In this document: in pieces, positions 45,590 through 57,600 of the stretch
Position numbering within the stretch: position 1 is the stretch's first letter
How the letters are laid out: each line of letters begins with the position of its first letter
Position numbers and translations under genes: made by a program
DNA from: Bryum argenteum
Lineage: Eukaryota; Streptophyta; Bryopsida; Bryales; Bryaceae
Length of the DNA: 64,000 nucleotides
Direction: 5' to 3'
Assembly: GCA_037043015.1 (NCBI GenBank)
Contig: CM073321.1
Location: forward strand, 10,486,001-10,550,000
The notes under the pieces: generated by a model
Database searches by the model: none
Told to the model about the DNA's origin: nothing
The model's input: the letters and a program-made list of their open reading frames with translations, nothing else

Positions 45590-46590
45590 AATCGGTGTTC
45601 GTGTCCCTCGTTTTCCAAATCTTGGCCACGTGTCTTGTTCCCATTCTACGTCCATATGTCTCATTTTCCAATCAACGTCTATATCTCCCATTGCCCGTCC
45701 AGGTCCCCGTCTCTTGTTTCTTGTCAAAGTCCTCCGTCCTTGATCCATGTCTTCCGTTTCCCGTCCATAACCTCTGTCCGCCGTCCATGTCCCCTGTCCG
45801 CCGTCCATGTCCTCTGTCCGCCGTCCATGTCCTCTGTCCGCTGTCCATGTCCTCTGTCCACCGTCCATGTTCTCTATCCGCCGTCCATGTCCTTTGTCCC
45901 CCGGCCCTCTCCTCTATCCCTCGACAGTATCCTCCTTCTCTCGTTCATATCTTCTTTCCCATGTCCCCCGTCCCCGTCGTATCTTCCTTCCCATGTCTCC
46001 CCTCCCTCGTCTCCTATCCATGTCCCTCGTCCTCTTATCTGTTCTCCGTCATTTATCCCCTGTCCACTATGTCCCGACCCCTACCTCCCATCCATGTCCT
46101 CAGCCTCTAGTCCCACATCATTATCACCTTTCCGCGGTGTCCTAACCATGTACTCCGTTTTGATCGCCCATCCATGTCTTTTGTCCCCCATCCATGTCCT
46201 TCTTCCCCCCTCTCTAGTCTCCATCCACGTCCCCCGTCCACGGTCCCCCATCCATGTCTCAGTCCTCCATCTATGTCCCCCGTCCACGGTCCCCTATCCA
46301 TGTTTCGGTCCCCCATCTATGTTCCGGTTCCACATCCATGTCTTGATCCCCATCTATGTCTCGGTCCTCCATCCAAGTTCTGATCTCCCATCCATGTCTC
46401 GGTCCCCCGTCCATGTTCCGGTCCCCCATCCATGTTCAGGTCTTCCATTCATGTCTCGGTTCGCCATCCATGTCTCAGTCTCCCATCCACGTCTTCGCCC
46501 CCCATCCATATCCTTATGGGCCATCCATTTTCCGTCCCCCATCAATGTCCCCCATCCATATCCTCTCAAAAAGTCCTGGCCTCCCTCGAA
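45590..46590 (+). repeat. Minisatellite built on GTCCATGTCCxCTGTCCxCC
   Basis: About 50 imperfect units of roughly 20 bp (CCGTCCATGTCCTCTGTCCG and variants such as CCCCCATCCATGTCTCGGTC). Homogeneous units lie at 45,775-45,885; outer ones are diverged. Because TCCATG-type units avoid stops, one frame is open for 349 codons (45,572-46,621) with S/P/C/H-rich sequence. It is not considered a gene. Confidence 0.9.
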
Positions 46591-46859
46591 ACAAAGCAAC
46601 AAACGAAGATTGAAATCATGATGGGCTTAGCCGGGCAAGAGCAAGAGTGAGTGTTTCCTCTTCAAAACACTTGCAATGAAAATTTCTCTACCCCTCTGCA
46701 ATTGAGCGCATAGCAGCGATCAAATATCATTGATCTTCATGCATTGACCAGTTTGAGCTTGCAAACAACGAAGGGGGAAGAATATTCCTGAAGATACAAC
46801 TGCTGAAAAAGTTGGAACGAGCCCGAGGGGCTCAGAAGGACCTTCAAGGGTTAACTGTC
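46591..46859. other. Flank between minisatellite and small copia element
   Basis: Short mixed sequence with gag-like composition (GLAGQEQE) but no supportable call. Confidence 0.3.
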
Positions 46860-47689
46860 TGTTGAGATATTATCCATTCTTACTAGATCTACTAGTTTCT
46901 ACTTTTCTAGTCCTTATCTTTATAACATATCTATTCCTATTCCTTTACTTCGGTTGACTTGTGCTTAAGTGGTTGTATTTATACAATATATATGCATGGT
47001 GGAGCTCATGGCTCATTCCAATTCCTTCCTACTCATTCTCTATGTTCGCTCTTCCTTCTCCTTCTCAACACGTTATCAACACGGTGTCTCTTGTAATTTT
47101 GTCTACATCTCTCTCTCTCAACTCTCAACTCGTTATCAACACCGTTAGCTCTTTCTTATTCTTACTTTTGCTCCTCCACCAAAGCTTTTTGTAGCTTGTT
47201 GCTGACTTCGTTCTTGCTACTTTACACCCTCTGCTTATTCTTTTCTCGTTGTTTTAGATCATTTCTCCGCAAATCATTTGTTTTCATGCTTGTAGCAAAG
47301 TGCATTTTGTAATTTTTGGAGCTTGCGTAGGGTACATAGTTTTTTGTGAGGAGCTTGCTAAGAGTTTGCCAAAGACCTGAGGACATCACTGGACAACGCC
47401 TACATTACTTCTAAACAAGAGAGCTTCAACCAGGCTATAATTTCTCATCTTTAGTTTATATTATTTTACTCTTTTATATACTTATGATGCATTATACTTT
47501 ATATTCTAGTATTAAACTTATCGGTAAATATTTATATGACCTAAATAGACACAAATACCTAGTTTCTCACTATGTGTGTTCAGGCAAAAAAATAATATCA
47601 ATCAAGAGACACCTCATTTGAAGTTTAAGGTGAGGAGATAGTAAGCAGTGATCCTGCATAGTTGGAACTATCTTCCGATCCCAGACTTA

Positions 47690-47812
47690 TGTTATGGCAC
47701 TACATATTGGCACTACCTACTAGCACTACATATTCCCACTACCTATAGTCACTACCTACTGGCACCAGCTCCTAGCACTACCTACTGGCACTACTTACTG
47801 GCACTAGACTTA
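47690..47812 (+). repeat. CACTACCTACTGG short tandem repeats
   Basis: About nine imperfect 13-14 bp units (GGCACTACCTACTGGCACTA type) inside the small copia-like element. Confidence 0.8.
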
Positions 47813-48111
47813 TCTCCACAATACAAGCAAACAACTCAGGGCTCTATGAACTCAACATTTCACCGTACAAGAGTTGCTCATGCCATCTAACTGTGATGCT
47901 AAAAGCCTGGTTGTGACAACGACGTTTGGGACATCGGGGCAACACACTTCTTTGGAGAATGATTTCTCCATTGACTACTTACGCCCTATGTACGCGTGAT
48001 TTGAAGTATGCAAGGATGCGCGCCATGCATTTCAGGGAAGCTTTCTGAGCATTATATGGTATGTTACTCTAGATTACATGGAGTTTTTTTTTACATTGTA
48101 GGAAAGATAGA

Positions 48112-48372
48112 TAAAAAGATAGATAGAAACTCCGGTCCCTTTTTAAGGGGTTGTCGTGAATGAAATGTCCGTTCGTAATGCTAATATCCCGATGGGCATC
48201 GATCAAGGGGAGATTGGAACAATACTACTTCCCCCCCTCAAGGATGGACACTATAACTACGCTAGTTTCTAGCTAGTTACTAGTGCCTTGAAGATACTTG
48301 ATATAATATCCCTCCAAAGGGCTTTGAGGTACCTCAAAGTCCTTTGGAAGGATACTATATCAAGTATCTTCA
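48112..48372 (-). repeat. SINE copy, minus strand, ending in a head-to-head foldback
   Basis: The minus strand matches the 3' part of the SINE at 48,718-49,074, from the TATC-rich tail to the TACCTCAAAG core. At 48,331 it is followed by the same core in plus orientation (CCTCAAAGTCCTTTGGAAGG to CAAGTATCTTC), so 48,291-48,371 forms a near-perfect 40-bp foldback centred on GGTACC-like sequence. Confidence 0.8.
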
Positions 48373-48717
48373 CTAAGTTAATGTAAATTAGATAGCGGAC
48401 AGTGACTTTACTCTTTTCACTTCAAAGCATCATGAAGTGTTTCTAACAAGGAAGATCAACGTATGAGGGGGAGTATTGAGATATAACCCATTCTCTCTAA
48501 AACTAGTGGTTCCTACTTTTCTAATCCTTATTTTGATAACATATCTATTACTTTACTTCGATTAACTTGTGGTTAACTAATTGTATTTGTACAATGTATG
48601 TACATGGTGAAATGGAGCTCTTGGCTCATTCCACTCCTTTCTGCTCTTTCTTTATAATCTCTCTTCCCTCTCATTCTCAACACTATCCAAAGGAAGGGGT
48701 ATTGTGTATACTACGGA

Positions 48718-49074
48718 AAGCCTTGGCTTGGTGGTTAGGGCTTAGGCCCCTAATGAGGAGGTCGTGGGTTCCATTCCCCATGCCGACGTGGTGCTCACCA
48801 CTATAGTCCACCCAACTATTGTGGAAGGTCCTTGGACCTTGTTGTATGGGTACCTCAAAGCCCTTTGGGGGGATATTATGTCAAGGATCTTCAAGGCACT
48901 AGTAACTAGGTTAGAAACTAGCGTACTTATAGTGTCCGCCCTCGAGAGGGGAAAGTAGTATTGTTCTAATTTCCCCTTGTCCGGTGGCCATCGGGATATT
49001 AGCATTACGAACGAACACTTCATTTATGCCGGCCCCTTAGAAAGGACCGGAGTTTCTATCTATCTATAATGCGG
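48718..49074 (+). repeat. Full-length tRNA-derived SINE
   Basis: The head has Pol III box A (TGGCTTGGTGGTTAGGG, 48,724-48,740) and box B (GGTTCCATTCC, 48,768-48,778) at normal tRNA spacing. A unique body and a TCTATCTATCTA tail follow. It is flanked by 29-bp direct repeats (48,689-48,717 and 49,075-49,103) that agree at 26 positions, the mark of LINE-type target-primed insertion. Two further partial copies are in the window (19,413 and 48,112). The insertion lies about 390 bp upstream of the TBP start codon. Confidence 0.85.
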
Positions 49075-49103
49075 AAAGGAAGGGATATTGTGTATAATGC
49101 GGA

Positions 49104-49466
49104 GATGCGCTGGATCAGGGGTTGAGCTTGTCGGCTGGCCAGTGCATCCATCTACTGTATGCCCGGTTTATCGGAGCCCCCTAATCGTTCCCGTTCTCTC
49201 AACAATGACGTTCCCCTGCCATCCATTCAACGGCTGTAGATCACCATTGCTTCGATCGATCTTACCGATCGACGGTCCACGGTTCAGATCCCTCGAGCCG
49301 GACCATCTGCTGTGAGGGCCTCCCTGCCTCCCGCCTCGGTGTCTCTGCCGTCAATCTGCTTCACCTCCTCATGTGACCCGCCTTTGGGCGGATCGTCGTG
49401 TTCCGTACCCTACTGCCGGTTGTGGTCTTACCAGCCTGGGTTTAGCTCGCGCCATTCGCCTTTCAG
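49104..49466 (+). promoter_or_regulatory. Upstream region of TBP
   Basis: GC-richer DNA between the SINE and the TBP start. No clear TATA box is visible. It probably holds the promoter and 5' leader. Its composition differs from the AT-rich surroundings. Inference from position only. Confidence 0.4.
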
Positions 49467-51309
49467 ATGGCTGAGCCGGTGTTGGAGGGCACCCAGCCTG
49501 TGGACCTTGCCAAGCATCCCTCCGGTATCATCCCCACCTTGCAGTAAGTGTTTCTCTCACTCGCCGGTGCATGTTTGCCTTAGGAATTGCTTGTTCCGGG
49601 ATGCTTTTGTGGACTGATGTGTTTTGTGTAATGGTATTTGTGCTTCTTTCGCAGGAACATTGTTTCCACTGTGAATATGGATTGTCGGTTGGAATTGAAG
49701 ACTATTGCTCTTCACGCCCGCAACGCTGAGTATAACCCTAAGGTCTGAAGCCCCTCGTGGAAGATGTTTCCAACTTCTCTTCGTTCATGCGTTGACGGCC
49801 TTGAAACTGTGGTTGATTGTGAACGATCTTGTGGTTACACTCTGGTTTCTAGCTGAACTGCACAAGATGTCAGCGAGTGCTCACTATTTGTAGATCTCCT
49901 TGCCTGTAGGCTAACACCTTCTTTGGGCGCTGCTGTTTAACAGCGTTTTGCGGCTGTTATCATGCGCATTAGGGAGCCGAAGACGACTGCTCTCATTTTC
50001 GCATCTGGGAAGATGGTATGTTCCGTCGTCACTTTGGAACCCATGTGATACGTGTAAAAATTCTATGAATTTCGAGCACAGATATGTCATTCATTTAGCC
50101 ATCCTTACATATATGTCATTGTTTGTTCAAGCACCTGGAACGTGTTTTCACGTTTGCCATTTTTCCAGGTGTGCACAGGTGCCAAGAGTGAGCAACAGTC
50201 CAAATTGGCTGCCAGAAAGGTATGAACCTCAATGCTGACTACTTGCTGGGATTGGTCGATGGGACTACAACTAGTGCCCTCATCTGTTGTTTTTCAAGTT
50301 CGAGTGAAATAAGTTGGCAGCAGCTTTGCTTTAATGTCATATTTACTGCAATCGGTGCAGTATGCTCGCATCATTCAGAAGCTTGGGTTTCCGGCCCAAT
50401 TCAAGGTGAGGAAATTATAACCTTTATCAACGCTGTCCATATAACATGTTTCTCCTGCATTCTATTGTGGCGTCTCATACTCTGTGTGTAGATTTCTTCG
50501 CTTACTTTTACACCTCGTAATATTTTTTTTCGTAACTTCTGGAAAATTGGTCAACTGCAGGATTTTAAAATACAGAATATCGTTGGATCTTGTGATGTGA
50601 AATTTCCAATCAGGCTCGAAGGACTGGCCTATGCGCACGGTCATTTTTCAAGTGTGAGCTGTCCTGGCTAGCTTCAACGCAGTAGGTGTAGTAAAATATG
50701 TGATAATCTTGCATTGCCGAGATGTCAAGTCGAAATTGGCAGCCATTCGTTTTGAGATTGATGATTTTCTCACCTAGTAGATATTATAAGAGTTGTACTT
50801 GTCTTGTAGTTTGCGGCGAATGTCGTTGTCTAATCACTATAAGTGACAGATAGCTATATCTAATCATGGGGATCTATCATGTTGGCGAAGTTTTGGTGCT
50901 TACGTAGAGCATTATCATGTAAGCTTTAGCTTCGGGTAAGAACAGCAGCTGAGGGTTCATGTTTTGAGAGCTTTGAATGATGATCTTCTAACAGGTTTTC
51001 GGTCCATCTGCAGTATGAACCGGAGCTATTTCCAGGGTTAATCTACAGAATGAAGCAACCGAAGATTGTGTTACTGATTTTTGTCTCTGGGAAAATCGTG
51101 CTAACTGGTGCGAAGGTGCGGTTATGCTGAACTTTGGTGGTCGATGGTCGCACGCTTGTTGCCCTATAATCTGGTTTAGAATGTCGGAATGTTGAACTTA
51201 ATTTGTTTGTTCATGCGATGGTTATTGCTGGCAGGTGAGAGATGAAATATACGAGGCCTTTGAAAATATATATCCTGTACTGACAGAATTCAGGAAGATC
51301 CAGCAGTGG
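49467..51309 (+). CDS. TBP: TATA-binding protein (TBP), intact
   Basis: Eight coding exons join in frame to 200 residues: 49,467-49,543, 49,655-49,742, 49,944-50,015, 50,169-50,219, 50,361-50,405, 50,561-50,653, 51,014-51,115 and 51,235-51,308. The stop codon is split TG/A, so its last base is in a further downstream exon. All introns are GT-AG. A short plant-type N-terminus ([20 protein letters not shown]) leads into the two symmetric repeats of the saddle: VPTLQNIVSTVN-type start, [20 protein letters not shown] and [20 protein letters not shown] in repeat 1; [20 protein letters not shown] and [20 protein letters not shown] in repeat 2. TBP nucleates Pol I, II and III initiation by bending the TATA element in the nucleus. 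No damage seen. It is the one clearly functional host gene in the window. Confidence 0.97.
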
Positions 51310-53870
51310 TATGTCTTTTCTTTCTTATCAGTTACTCCGAGATATGTATCGCACCTACGTCGATCTGATCTTCCTGTGGCAATTGATCTTATCTCTCAGT
51401 GTTCGCCTTCAATATTGTTTGTCCAACCGGTCCTGTGTGAACAACTGTATTCCTTAATCCTGAAGTACGACCCCGACTGACATATTTGGACAAGCCTTGT
51501 AGTTGTAGTATCTTCTGAGGATGCCGTAATGAAATTGTAGTTTGGACCTCCCGTGTTGTAGCATTCTGAGGGGATTGCATCCGCGACGCCTTCCGGATTC
51601 TATATCTCAAGGACAAAATAGTTCTTTTCAGTATGCGTGATTCATGGTTTGGTTTGACGCAGATCGCGACAATTATTCCTGTGTTCGTCTGTATACGGGA
51701 TTGTGACTGCGTACCATCGCAGTACAACTTTCGTGGAGAGGTCCTTTATTTTGCTGCATCTGTAAGCGCAGACTTCGCGGCCGCTGTGGTGGACATTCGT
51801 GGTTTTTTTACCGGCACGCAGTTTTCCGACTTTATGAGGAAAGGTTGAAAATGATGTGACTGCTAGACCTCGGAAGGTTCTGGTTATCTATCTGGTTATT
51901 ATGTGCCAGTCATCCTTGGTCCTTTTATTTAAGAGAAGCACCGTTCCTTCCTTAATTCTTCTACCAGGAAGTACGAATTTGGAGTCGCCGATAGGCACCT
52001 GCACAGTGGGAGAATGATTATAAATATAGGATTGGGAGGATTTCAGAGTCGCAAGGTCTCATTTCAGGACTCATTTATATGTTTCGCTTTGATGACAGTA
52101 CCAATCAACAAGTGTTCGTCCATAGTGATAAGAGATAACATATCTTCAACCTTCAAATGACATGTCTGTGTTACGAATACAAATATAGAGTATGTAGGAA
52201 AGGGAATGCGTTTTATCCTGTCAACTTATAATAAATTTCAGAAGTATTCTCATAAGCGCGACTCTAAATACTCCTTCATAAACCTCTCTGATGCCCTTGG
52301 CATTTATGTTCCTGACATTTTCTAACCTTGATTTGAGTTGTTGCAAGAGGCCTTCACTTCCTTCGTATATTTTAAAGTGCTGGTGGAATCGTTATTCATA
52401 TGGCTCGGATTAGCATGTACAGATAGTTTTGATAATCAAATTATTGCACTGCAAACGATCCGGTGGTAGTTTTGTGTAATTCGGTTACTTGAGATGGTAG
52501 ATATTGTTACGTGAAGTTGTACTTGTTTATTGTGAGTTTTGAAAGGAAATTTTCAAATTATTTCATGTACCTGCGGTGCAGACATTATTATCTGGTAAAC
52601 ACCTTAGAAAATAGGAACATATCTTAGTTGCGCGTGTGCTCTGAACACCCTTGAAACGCAGGGACACTAACCATGCAGGAACCTAACCTAGGTGCGTGTG
52701 TCGTGTCCTCCAGACACCCTACTTGGTTGTGAGTGTCCTTTGGACACCTTGAAAAAGGAGGGACTTAACTTGGTTGTAAATCTTCAATATCCTAACCCCA
52801 CCAATCTCAGAAGTATGTACACTTGAACAATTTTAATTGGATCTCAGAATTTGATGTAATCCCTAAATTTTGATAGAAGAGTTCACATTTGGCAATCCAA
52901 ACATTTTTAATTTCAACCAATAGGATCGCCCGATTCTCTTAGATCTGGCCGAAGGGCTTTACATTTGGGGATGGCCATCTCATCCTACCTGTCGTCTTCC
53001 GGTGGCATGATTTTGGTGTCAAACCATCTGGCTCCAAGGGAGCAATTGGGAGGAGGTTTTTGGTAGCCCAATTTTCCATCTAGGGCTAGATGGTGGTCCA
53101 TTGTTGGATCATCCGAACCTCATATGTCAATTACTTGAAGTTTACTTGTTTTCATTTTTTATTTGTGATGCCCTTGTTCTTTCAGTCTTTTTGGCCTTCC
53201 CCCTTTTTTTACATGCCTCTGATCATACAGACTTTCCGGCCTTCCGGTTTTTATTTCTTCTCTTTTATTTTTGAAATTTAATTAATTTAAAAAAAACAGT
53301 CATTTTTAAAATAGAGAATTTCCTATTTTAATAAGAAAAATAATAAAGAGAAACCGAAAGAGATGAAAATTTCTCCGTAATTTCCAAACAAGTTTAAGAG
53401 TCCAAGAGCACATGCATTGCAAAGTTGGCCCCAAAATTTGGCTTTCAGGCTTTACATTTTGGGTCGTAGGGCTTAATTGGAAATTTGTCCCTCAATCCGA
53501 CTCCAAGGCTTTATATGACTTGAGGTTGGATGTGAGAATTTAAAGAATTTGGATCTAGATTTGGAGCCTAAATGAAGCCAAAGCCGGCCAACCTTCCATC
53601 CGGTGCCAGACTCAATGTAGACCAGACTCCTAACTTTAGCTATTTCTTGTATTAGGAATATCATTAACAATGTACAACAAAGACTAGTAGAGTTAGATCT
53701 TTAGCAATTCACAATTAAGTTATGTCTTCGTTTTTTAGGGTGTCTAGGACCTGGGTCCATACTCCTTATAAATAAGATTTTCTAAATCTTAGTGCTGAAG
53801 AAGACTATATTTAGGCACAAACTCATAATCTAGCTTATAGCATGTTGAATTTGTTGTGAAGCTATTCTCT
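51310..53870. other. Region downstream of TBP, no further gene recognised
   Basis: It begins with the probable TBP 3' end. An open frame at 51,633-51,848 on the plus strand and one opposite it show no domain. A stretch at 53,100-53,280 is TTT-rich. No supported gene. Confidence 0.45.
52615..52780 (+). repeat. Imperfect tandem repeats of about 55-65 bp
   Basis: Two and a half units share a TTAGTTGCGCGTGTG-like start, a GACACCCT core and AGGGAC/AGGAAC-TAAC ends, e.g. CCTAGGTGCGTGTGTCG and ACTTGGTTGTGAGTGTC. Confidence 0.5.
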
Positions 53871-53874
53871 GTTC

Positions 53875-54327
53875 ATGTCCGCGTTCATCAACTTTTCTTC
53901 ACTCTGTACAATTTCGCACTCATCAGTCACACATCTTAATTTGACATTCGTGATATCTGAGCCAAAGGATTCTATAATGTTTACGACAAGTGCTAAAAGT
54001 ATCTACGATAAGCTGTTTCGGAAGTTCCAAATCCTAGAAGTAAATAAATGTGGCATCGAGCTCATGAAGGAAGGGCTTATTTTTTGACCGGCCCGCAATC
54101 TTGCTCTATTTTGCAAAGCTTGTCTCCTCAGGCTACAATTGATGTCTGAATGAGCCAATTGATGAAAGAATCCGAATTTCAAAGCACGTTACTCTATGAT
54201 GATGAAGAAGAAAAGCAACACCGCAAGAATAGGGGTGGGCACCATGGCCAGAAGATCTTCATCGAATCCAAACACATTGTCACAACCTACATCGGTAGGA
54301 ATCCCGACCCATGCAAGGACTGCAATG
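53875..54327 (+). other. Flank of copia element with unassigned open frames
   Basis: Frames 53,875-54,087 and 54,150-54,327 (KESEFQSTLLYDDEEEKQHR, then DPCKDC) end at the copia insertion. A possible continuation after the element (IQQLKDLINQWISDLIM, 58,626 onward) suggests that the copia jumped into an older coding sequence, perhaps a gag-like gene. Not identified. Confidence 0.3.
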
Positions 54328-54495
54328 TGTTAGAACTCTACAATATTTGTATTATTTCATTATTTAAATTGATACCAATAGGTGTGACTCTTCACCTTTC
54401 CTTCTTTAGACTCTTTATTGAGAGTCTCTCTATTTACTTATACAACATTCATATATAAAACATATAAATGCTTCTCTCAATGTCTGATTACAACA
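54328..54495 (+). repeat. Copia 5' LTR
   Basis: 168 bp, TGTTAG to ACAACA; matches the 3' LTR at 58,458-58,625 with scattered differences, so the insertion is not recent. Confidence 0.93.
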
Positions 54496-54507
54496 TGGTA
54501 TTAGAGC
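54496..54507 (+). other. Copia primer-binding site
   Basis: TGGTATTAGAGC, one mismatch from the common initiator tRNA-Met site, directly after the 5' LTR. Confidence 0.85.
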
Positions 54508-54652
54508 TTGATTTATCATCTCGGAAGAGAAAACTTTTCCAATCCTATTATGAAGAAAACCTATTCAAATTGATTATTCAACTTAATATGTGGATAATTA
54601 CAATTTCATCTATAGTTATAAATTATTTCATAATCAATTGATTATTATAAAC

Positions 54653-57600
54653 ATGTCTTAGTTTAATACTTCAAATTTGAGAAATATAACCTAATTTGAT
54701 GGAAGCTACTTTCAAGTTTGGAAACCTATTCTGAAATTAGTTTTAAAATCTGAAAAAAAATTTAAAAGTGGTTGAAGGCAATGAACTTTGTCCAATTACA
54801 CCATCACCAACACCATGTGGTAGCATTCATCATATTTCAGCAAATTGTGCTGGTAGTAAAGAGCAATGACTCAAGAAAGATACCAATGCTCTTACATTTA
54901 TTACAAATTGTTTAGAAAACAACCAAATTTCTCATATAACTTCATCAACAACCTCCAAGGAGGCATGGCATGAGTTATCTTGATTATTTGAATCTCAAGA
55001 TTCAGTGACAAAGTTGTATATTAAAGATCAGCTTACAATATTGAAGGACAATGATAAAGCATGATATAGCATGTTATATCATATTCATACTTTTAGAAGC
55101 CTTTTAGATTAATTATCTGCAGCTGGTAGTCCCATGAGTGACAAAGATGCTGCTTTGGCATTAATGAAAAGTATGCTATCAAGTTATCAAAATTTTCTAA
55201 TTTCAATTAGGGGTCAAATATTAACCCTGCAAGTTTCGATTACTTATTTATTATAGTAAGAAATAATGTTGAAGAATTTCAATAAAGCATCTTCTTCTTA
55301 TTTACATGCCTATGCAATCAAAGGAAGAACTTGGCCTACTAAATCAAACGCCTTAAGAAATACTTATAAATCTACTAACAATACATTTAATCCAACAAAT
55401 AAATTCCAAAGTGGTCCTTCCACTTATCAACAGGCAAATTCATCCAACCCCTCGCATAATAACAAGAATACTATGAGACTTCTTACAATCGTAAACCTTT
55501 AGTATGCTTTTACTGTGGTAAACCCAATCTTCACATAAAAGAGTGTTGCAAACGAATTTACGATGGAAAACAACATTCTATTCCAATACCATTTCTTTTA
55601 CTAAAGAATTATTATATGCCAATAATAGCATATAACACCCAAGTAAATAGTTCGAAAAAATGGATTGTTGACACTGGCGCCACTAGCCACATGGCTCATA
55701 ATCAGAATAAATTTCTTGATTATAAACCCATTTTCTCAGATAGATTTGCATATACTATTGATGGCACATCACATGCCATTTTAGGTACAAACAATGTTGA
55801 AGTTCTCTTATTTACAGGAATACAAAAGATTATTTCTAATGTATTTCATGTTTCAAACCTTCACTGTAATTTATTTTCACTGAAAAAATTGGTACAATCT
55901 TGTGGCACATTCTCAATAAAAGGAAATATTGCTACTTTGACTAATTCTAGTCATTTAATTGCCTCTTGCCATCTAGATGATGACCTATATGTCTTAGGTC
56001 ATTCTGTTTCCTCTAATACTTTTGATGATGAGCTAATTGAAGGAAAACAAGTATTGTTTTCTACTACCAATAATATGATTCTCAACTAGCATAACAGGTT
56101 AGGACATATTAGTTTCTCTAGATTACAAGAATTAGTAAATAATCAATTAGTTGATGGTGTTAATTCAAATCATATGAAAACCAGCAACCCTTTTTGTGAA
56201 TATTGTATATTTGGAAAACAACACAAGTTTAGTTTTTTTAAATATTCTACAACTTGAGCTTCAAATTTACTTGATTTAATATATTTAGATATGAAAGGTA
56301 CAATCACCCTTACCCATATGGGTTTTCAATATTTCATTACCTTAATTGATGACTATTGTCGATATACTATAATTTATTTATTGAAATTAAAAGCTCATGC
56401 CTTCTCAAGATTCAAAGAATATAAATCCTCTGCTGAAAATAAATTTGGATGACATATCAAAGTTTTGCGTATTGATAATAGTGGCAAATACATTTCCGAA
56501 GAATTTAAATTTGTTTGTATTAAACATGGAATTGAACGAGAATATATTACTCCATTTACTCCACACCAAAATGTAGTCTCTGAAAGGAAGAATCAAACTT
56601 CATTTAATGTTGTTTTAAGTATGTTACATAGTTCCCAGTTTAACATTGCTTGTTGGGGCAAGCCAATACTTAGTGCTACTTACCTTCAAAACTAAATACC
56701 AACTAAAGCACTTATAATGTTACCCCTTATCAACTTTGGAAAGGACGAAAGCCTACTTTAGCTCATCTTTGTATCTTTGGATGTACGGCATATGCACTAA
56801 TTCCTAAGGAAAGCGGTTAAAATCTACTTCCCTCGAGAGAACTATCGAATGTTGGTTTTTAGGTTATGCCCAAGGTACTAAAGGCTATCGCTTACAAGAT
56901 CAAGTTAGTAAATCCATAATTATTTCAAGAAATGTGATTTTTCAAGAAAATGCCTTTAAAATATTAAAGAAAAAGTTTCTCGAGATGATTCCTATTATCA
57001 TGATTTAATATTATTACTTAATCTTTTAAACTGCATCATGGTTTTCAACAACAAAATCATAATCAAACACCAACGACTCTTCACAATCTGGGTCCTATGC
57101 ACGCCCCTATTGCCATTCGAATCTAACCTCCATCACCTAATATAATAGCCACTCCAAGCACGCCTTTTCAAAATCTTCCAAATGTAACTACACCTCCTAG
57201 TATAAACACTAATCAAATAACTTTTCATTCTAATCAAAGTATTATACCCGATCATCAATTTGATAGTCAACAAATACATCTAAATTTTGAATCTCCTACT
57301 TCTATTCCAACCTCTCCATCTTCTGTTTCTTCCTTGTCAAATACCCGTTCTAAAAAAACTCAAAAAGCTTCTCATTGCCTTATTGAAACCATGGAAGGAA
57401 TAACACAAACAAAGAAACCATGGACGTACAAAAGTTCACAATCATTTTCTGATTCATTACCTCAAGAACATGAATCCCAAACTTATGAGGATGCCTTACA
57501 AGGTTCCTATTCTTACAAAAGGGAAGATGCAATAAACATGACTCTTTAATCTTCATTAAACAATAATACTTGGGAGATACTTCCATTGCCTCTTAATCGA

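Larger units (their letters stand above)
46860..48682 (+). mobile_element. Small deleted copia-like LTR element
   Basis: 5' LTR 46,860-47,070 starts TGTTGAGA and ends TCTCAACA. 3' LTR 48,474-48,682 (TATTGAGA to TTCTCAACA) is clearly homologous and follows a polypurine tract (GAGGGGGAG). Flanks CTGTC and CTATC agree at 4 of 5 bases, as expected for an old 5-bp target duplication. The 1.4-kb interior keeps only a scrap like a copia protease (DVWDIGATHFF, about 47,925) and a SINE insertion. RT and integrase are missing, so it would depend on another element. Confidence 0.8.

Noticed and set aside
45572-46621. 349-codon open frame rich in Ser, Pro, Cys and His
   Set aside because: Produced by a 20-bp minisatellite without stop triplets; no domain, and the opposite strand is also partly open.
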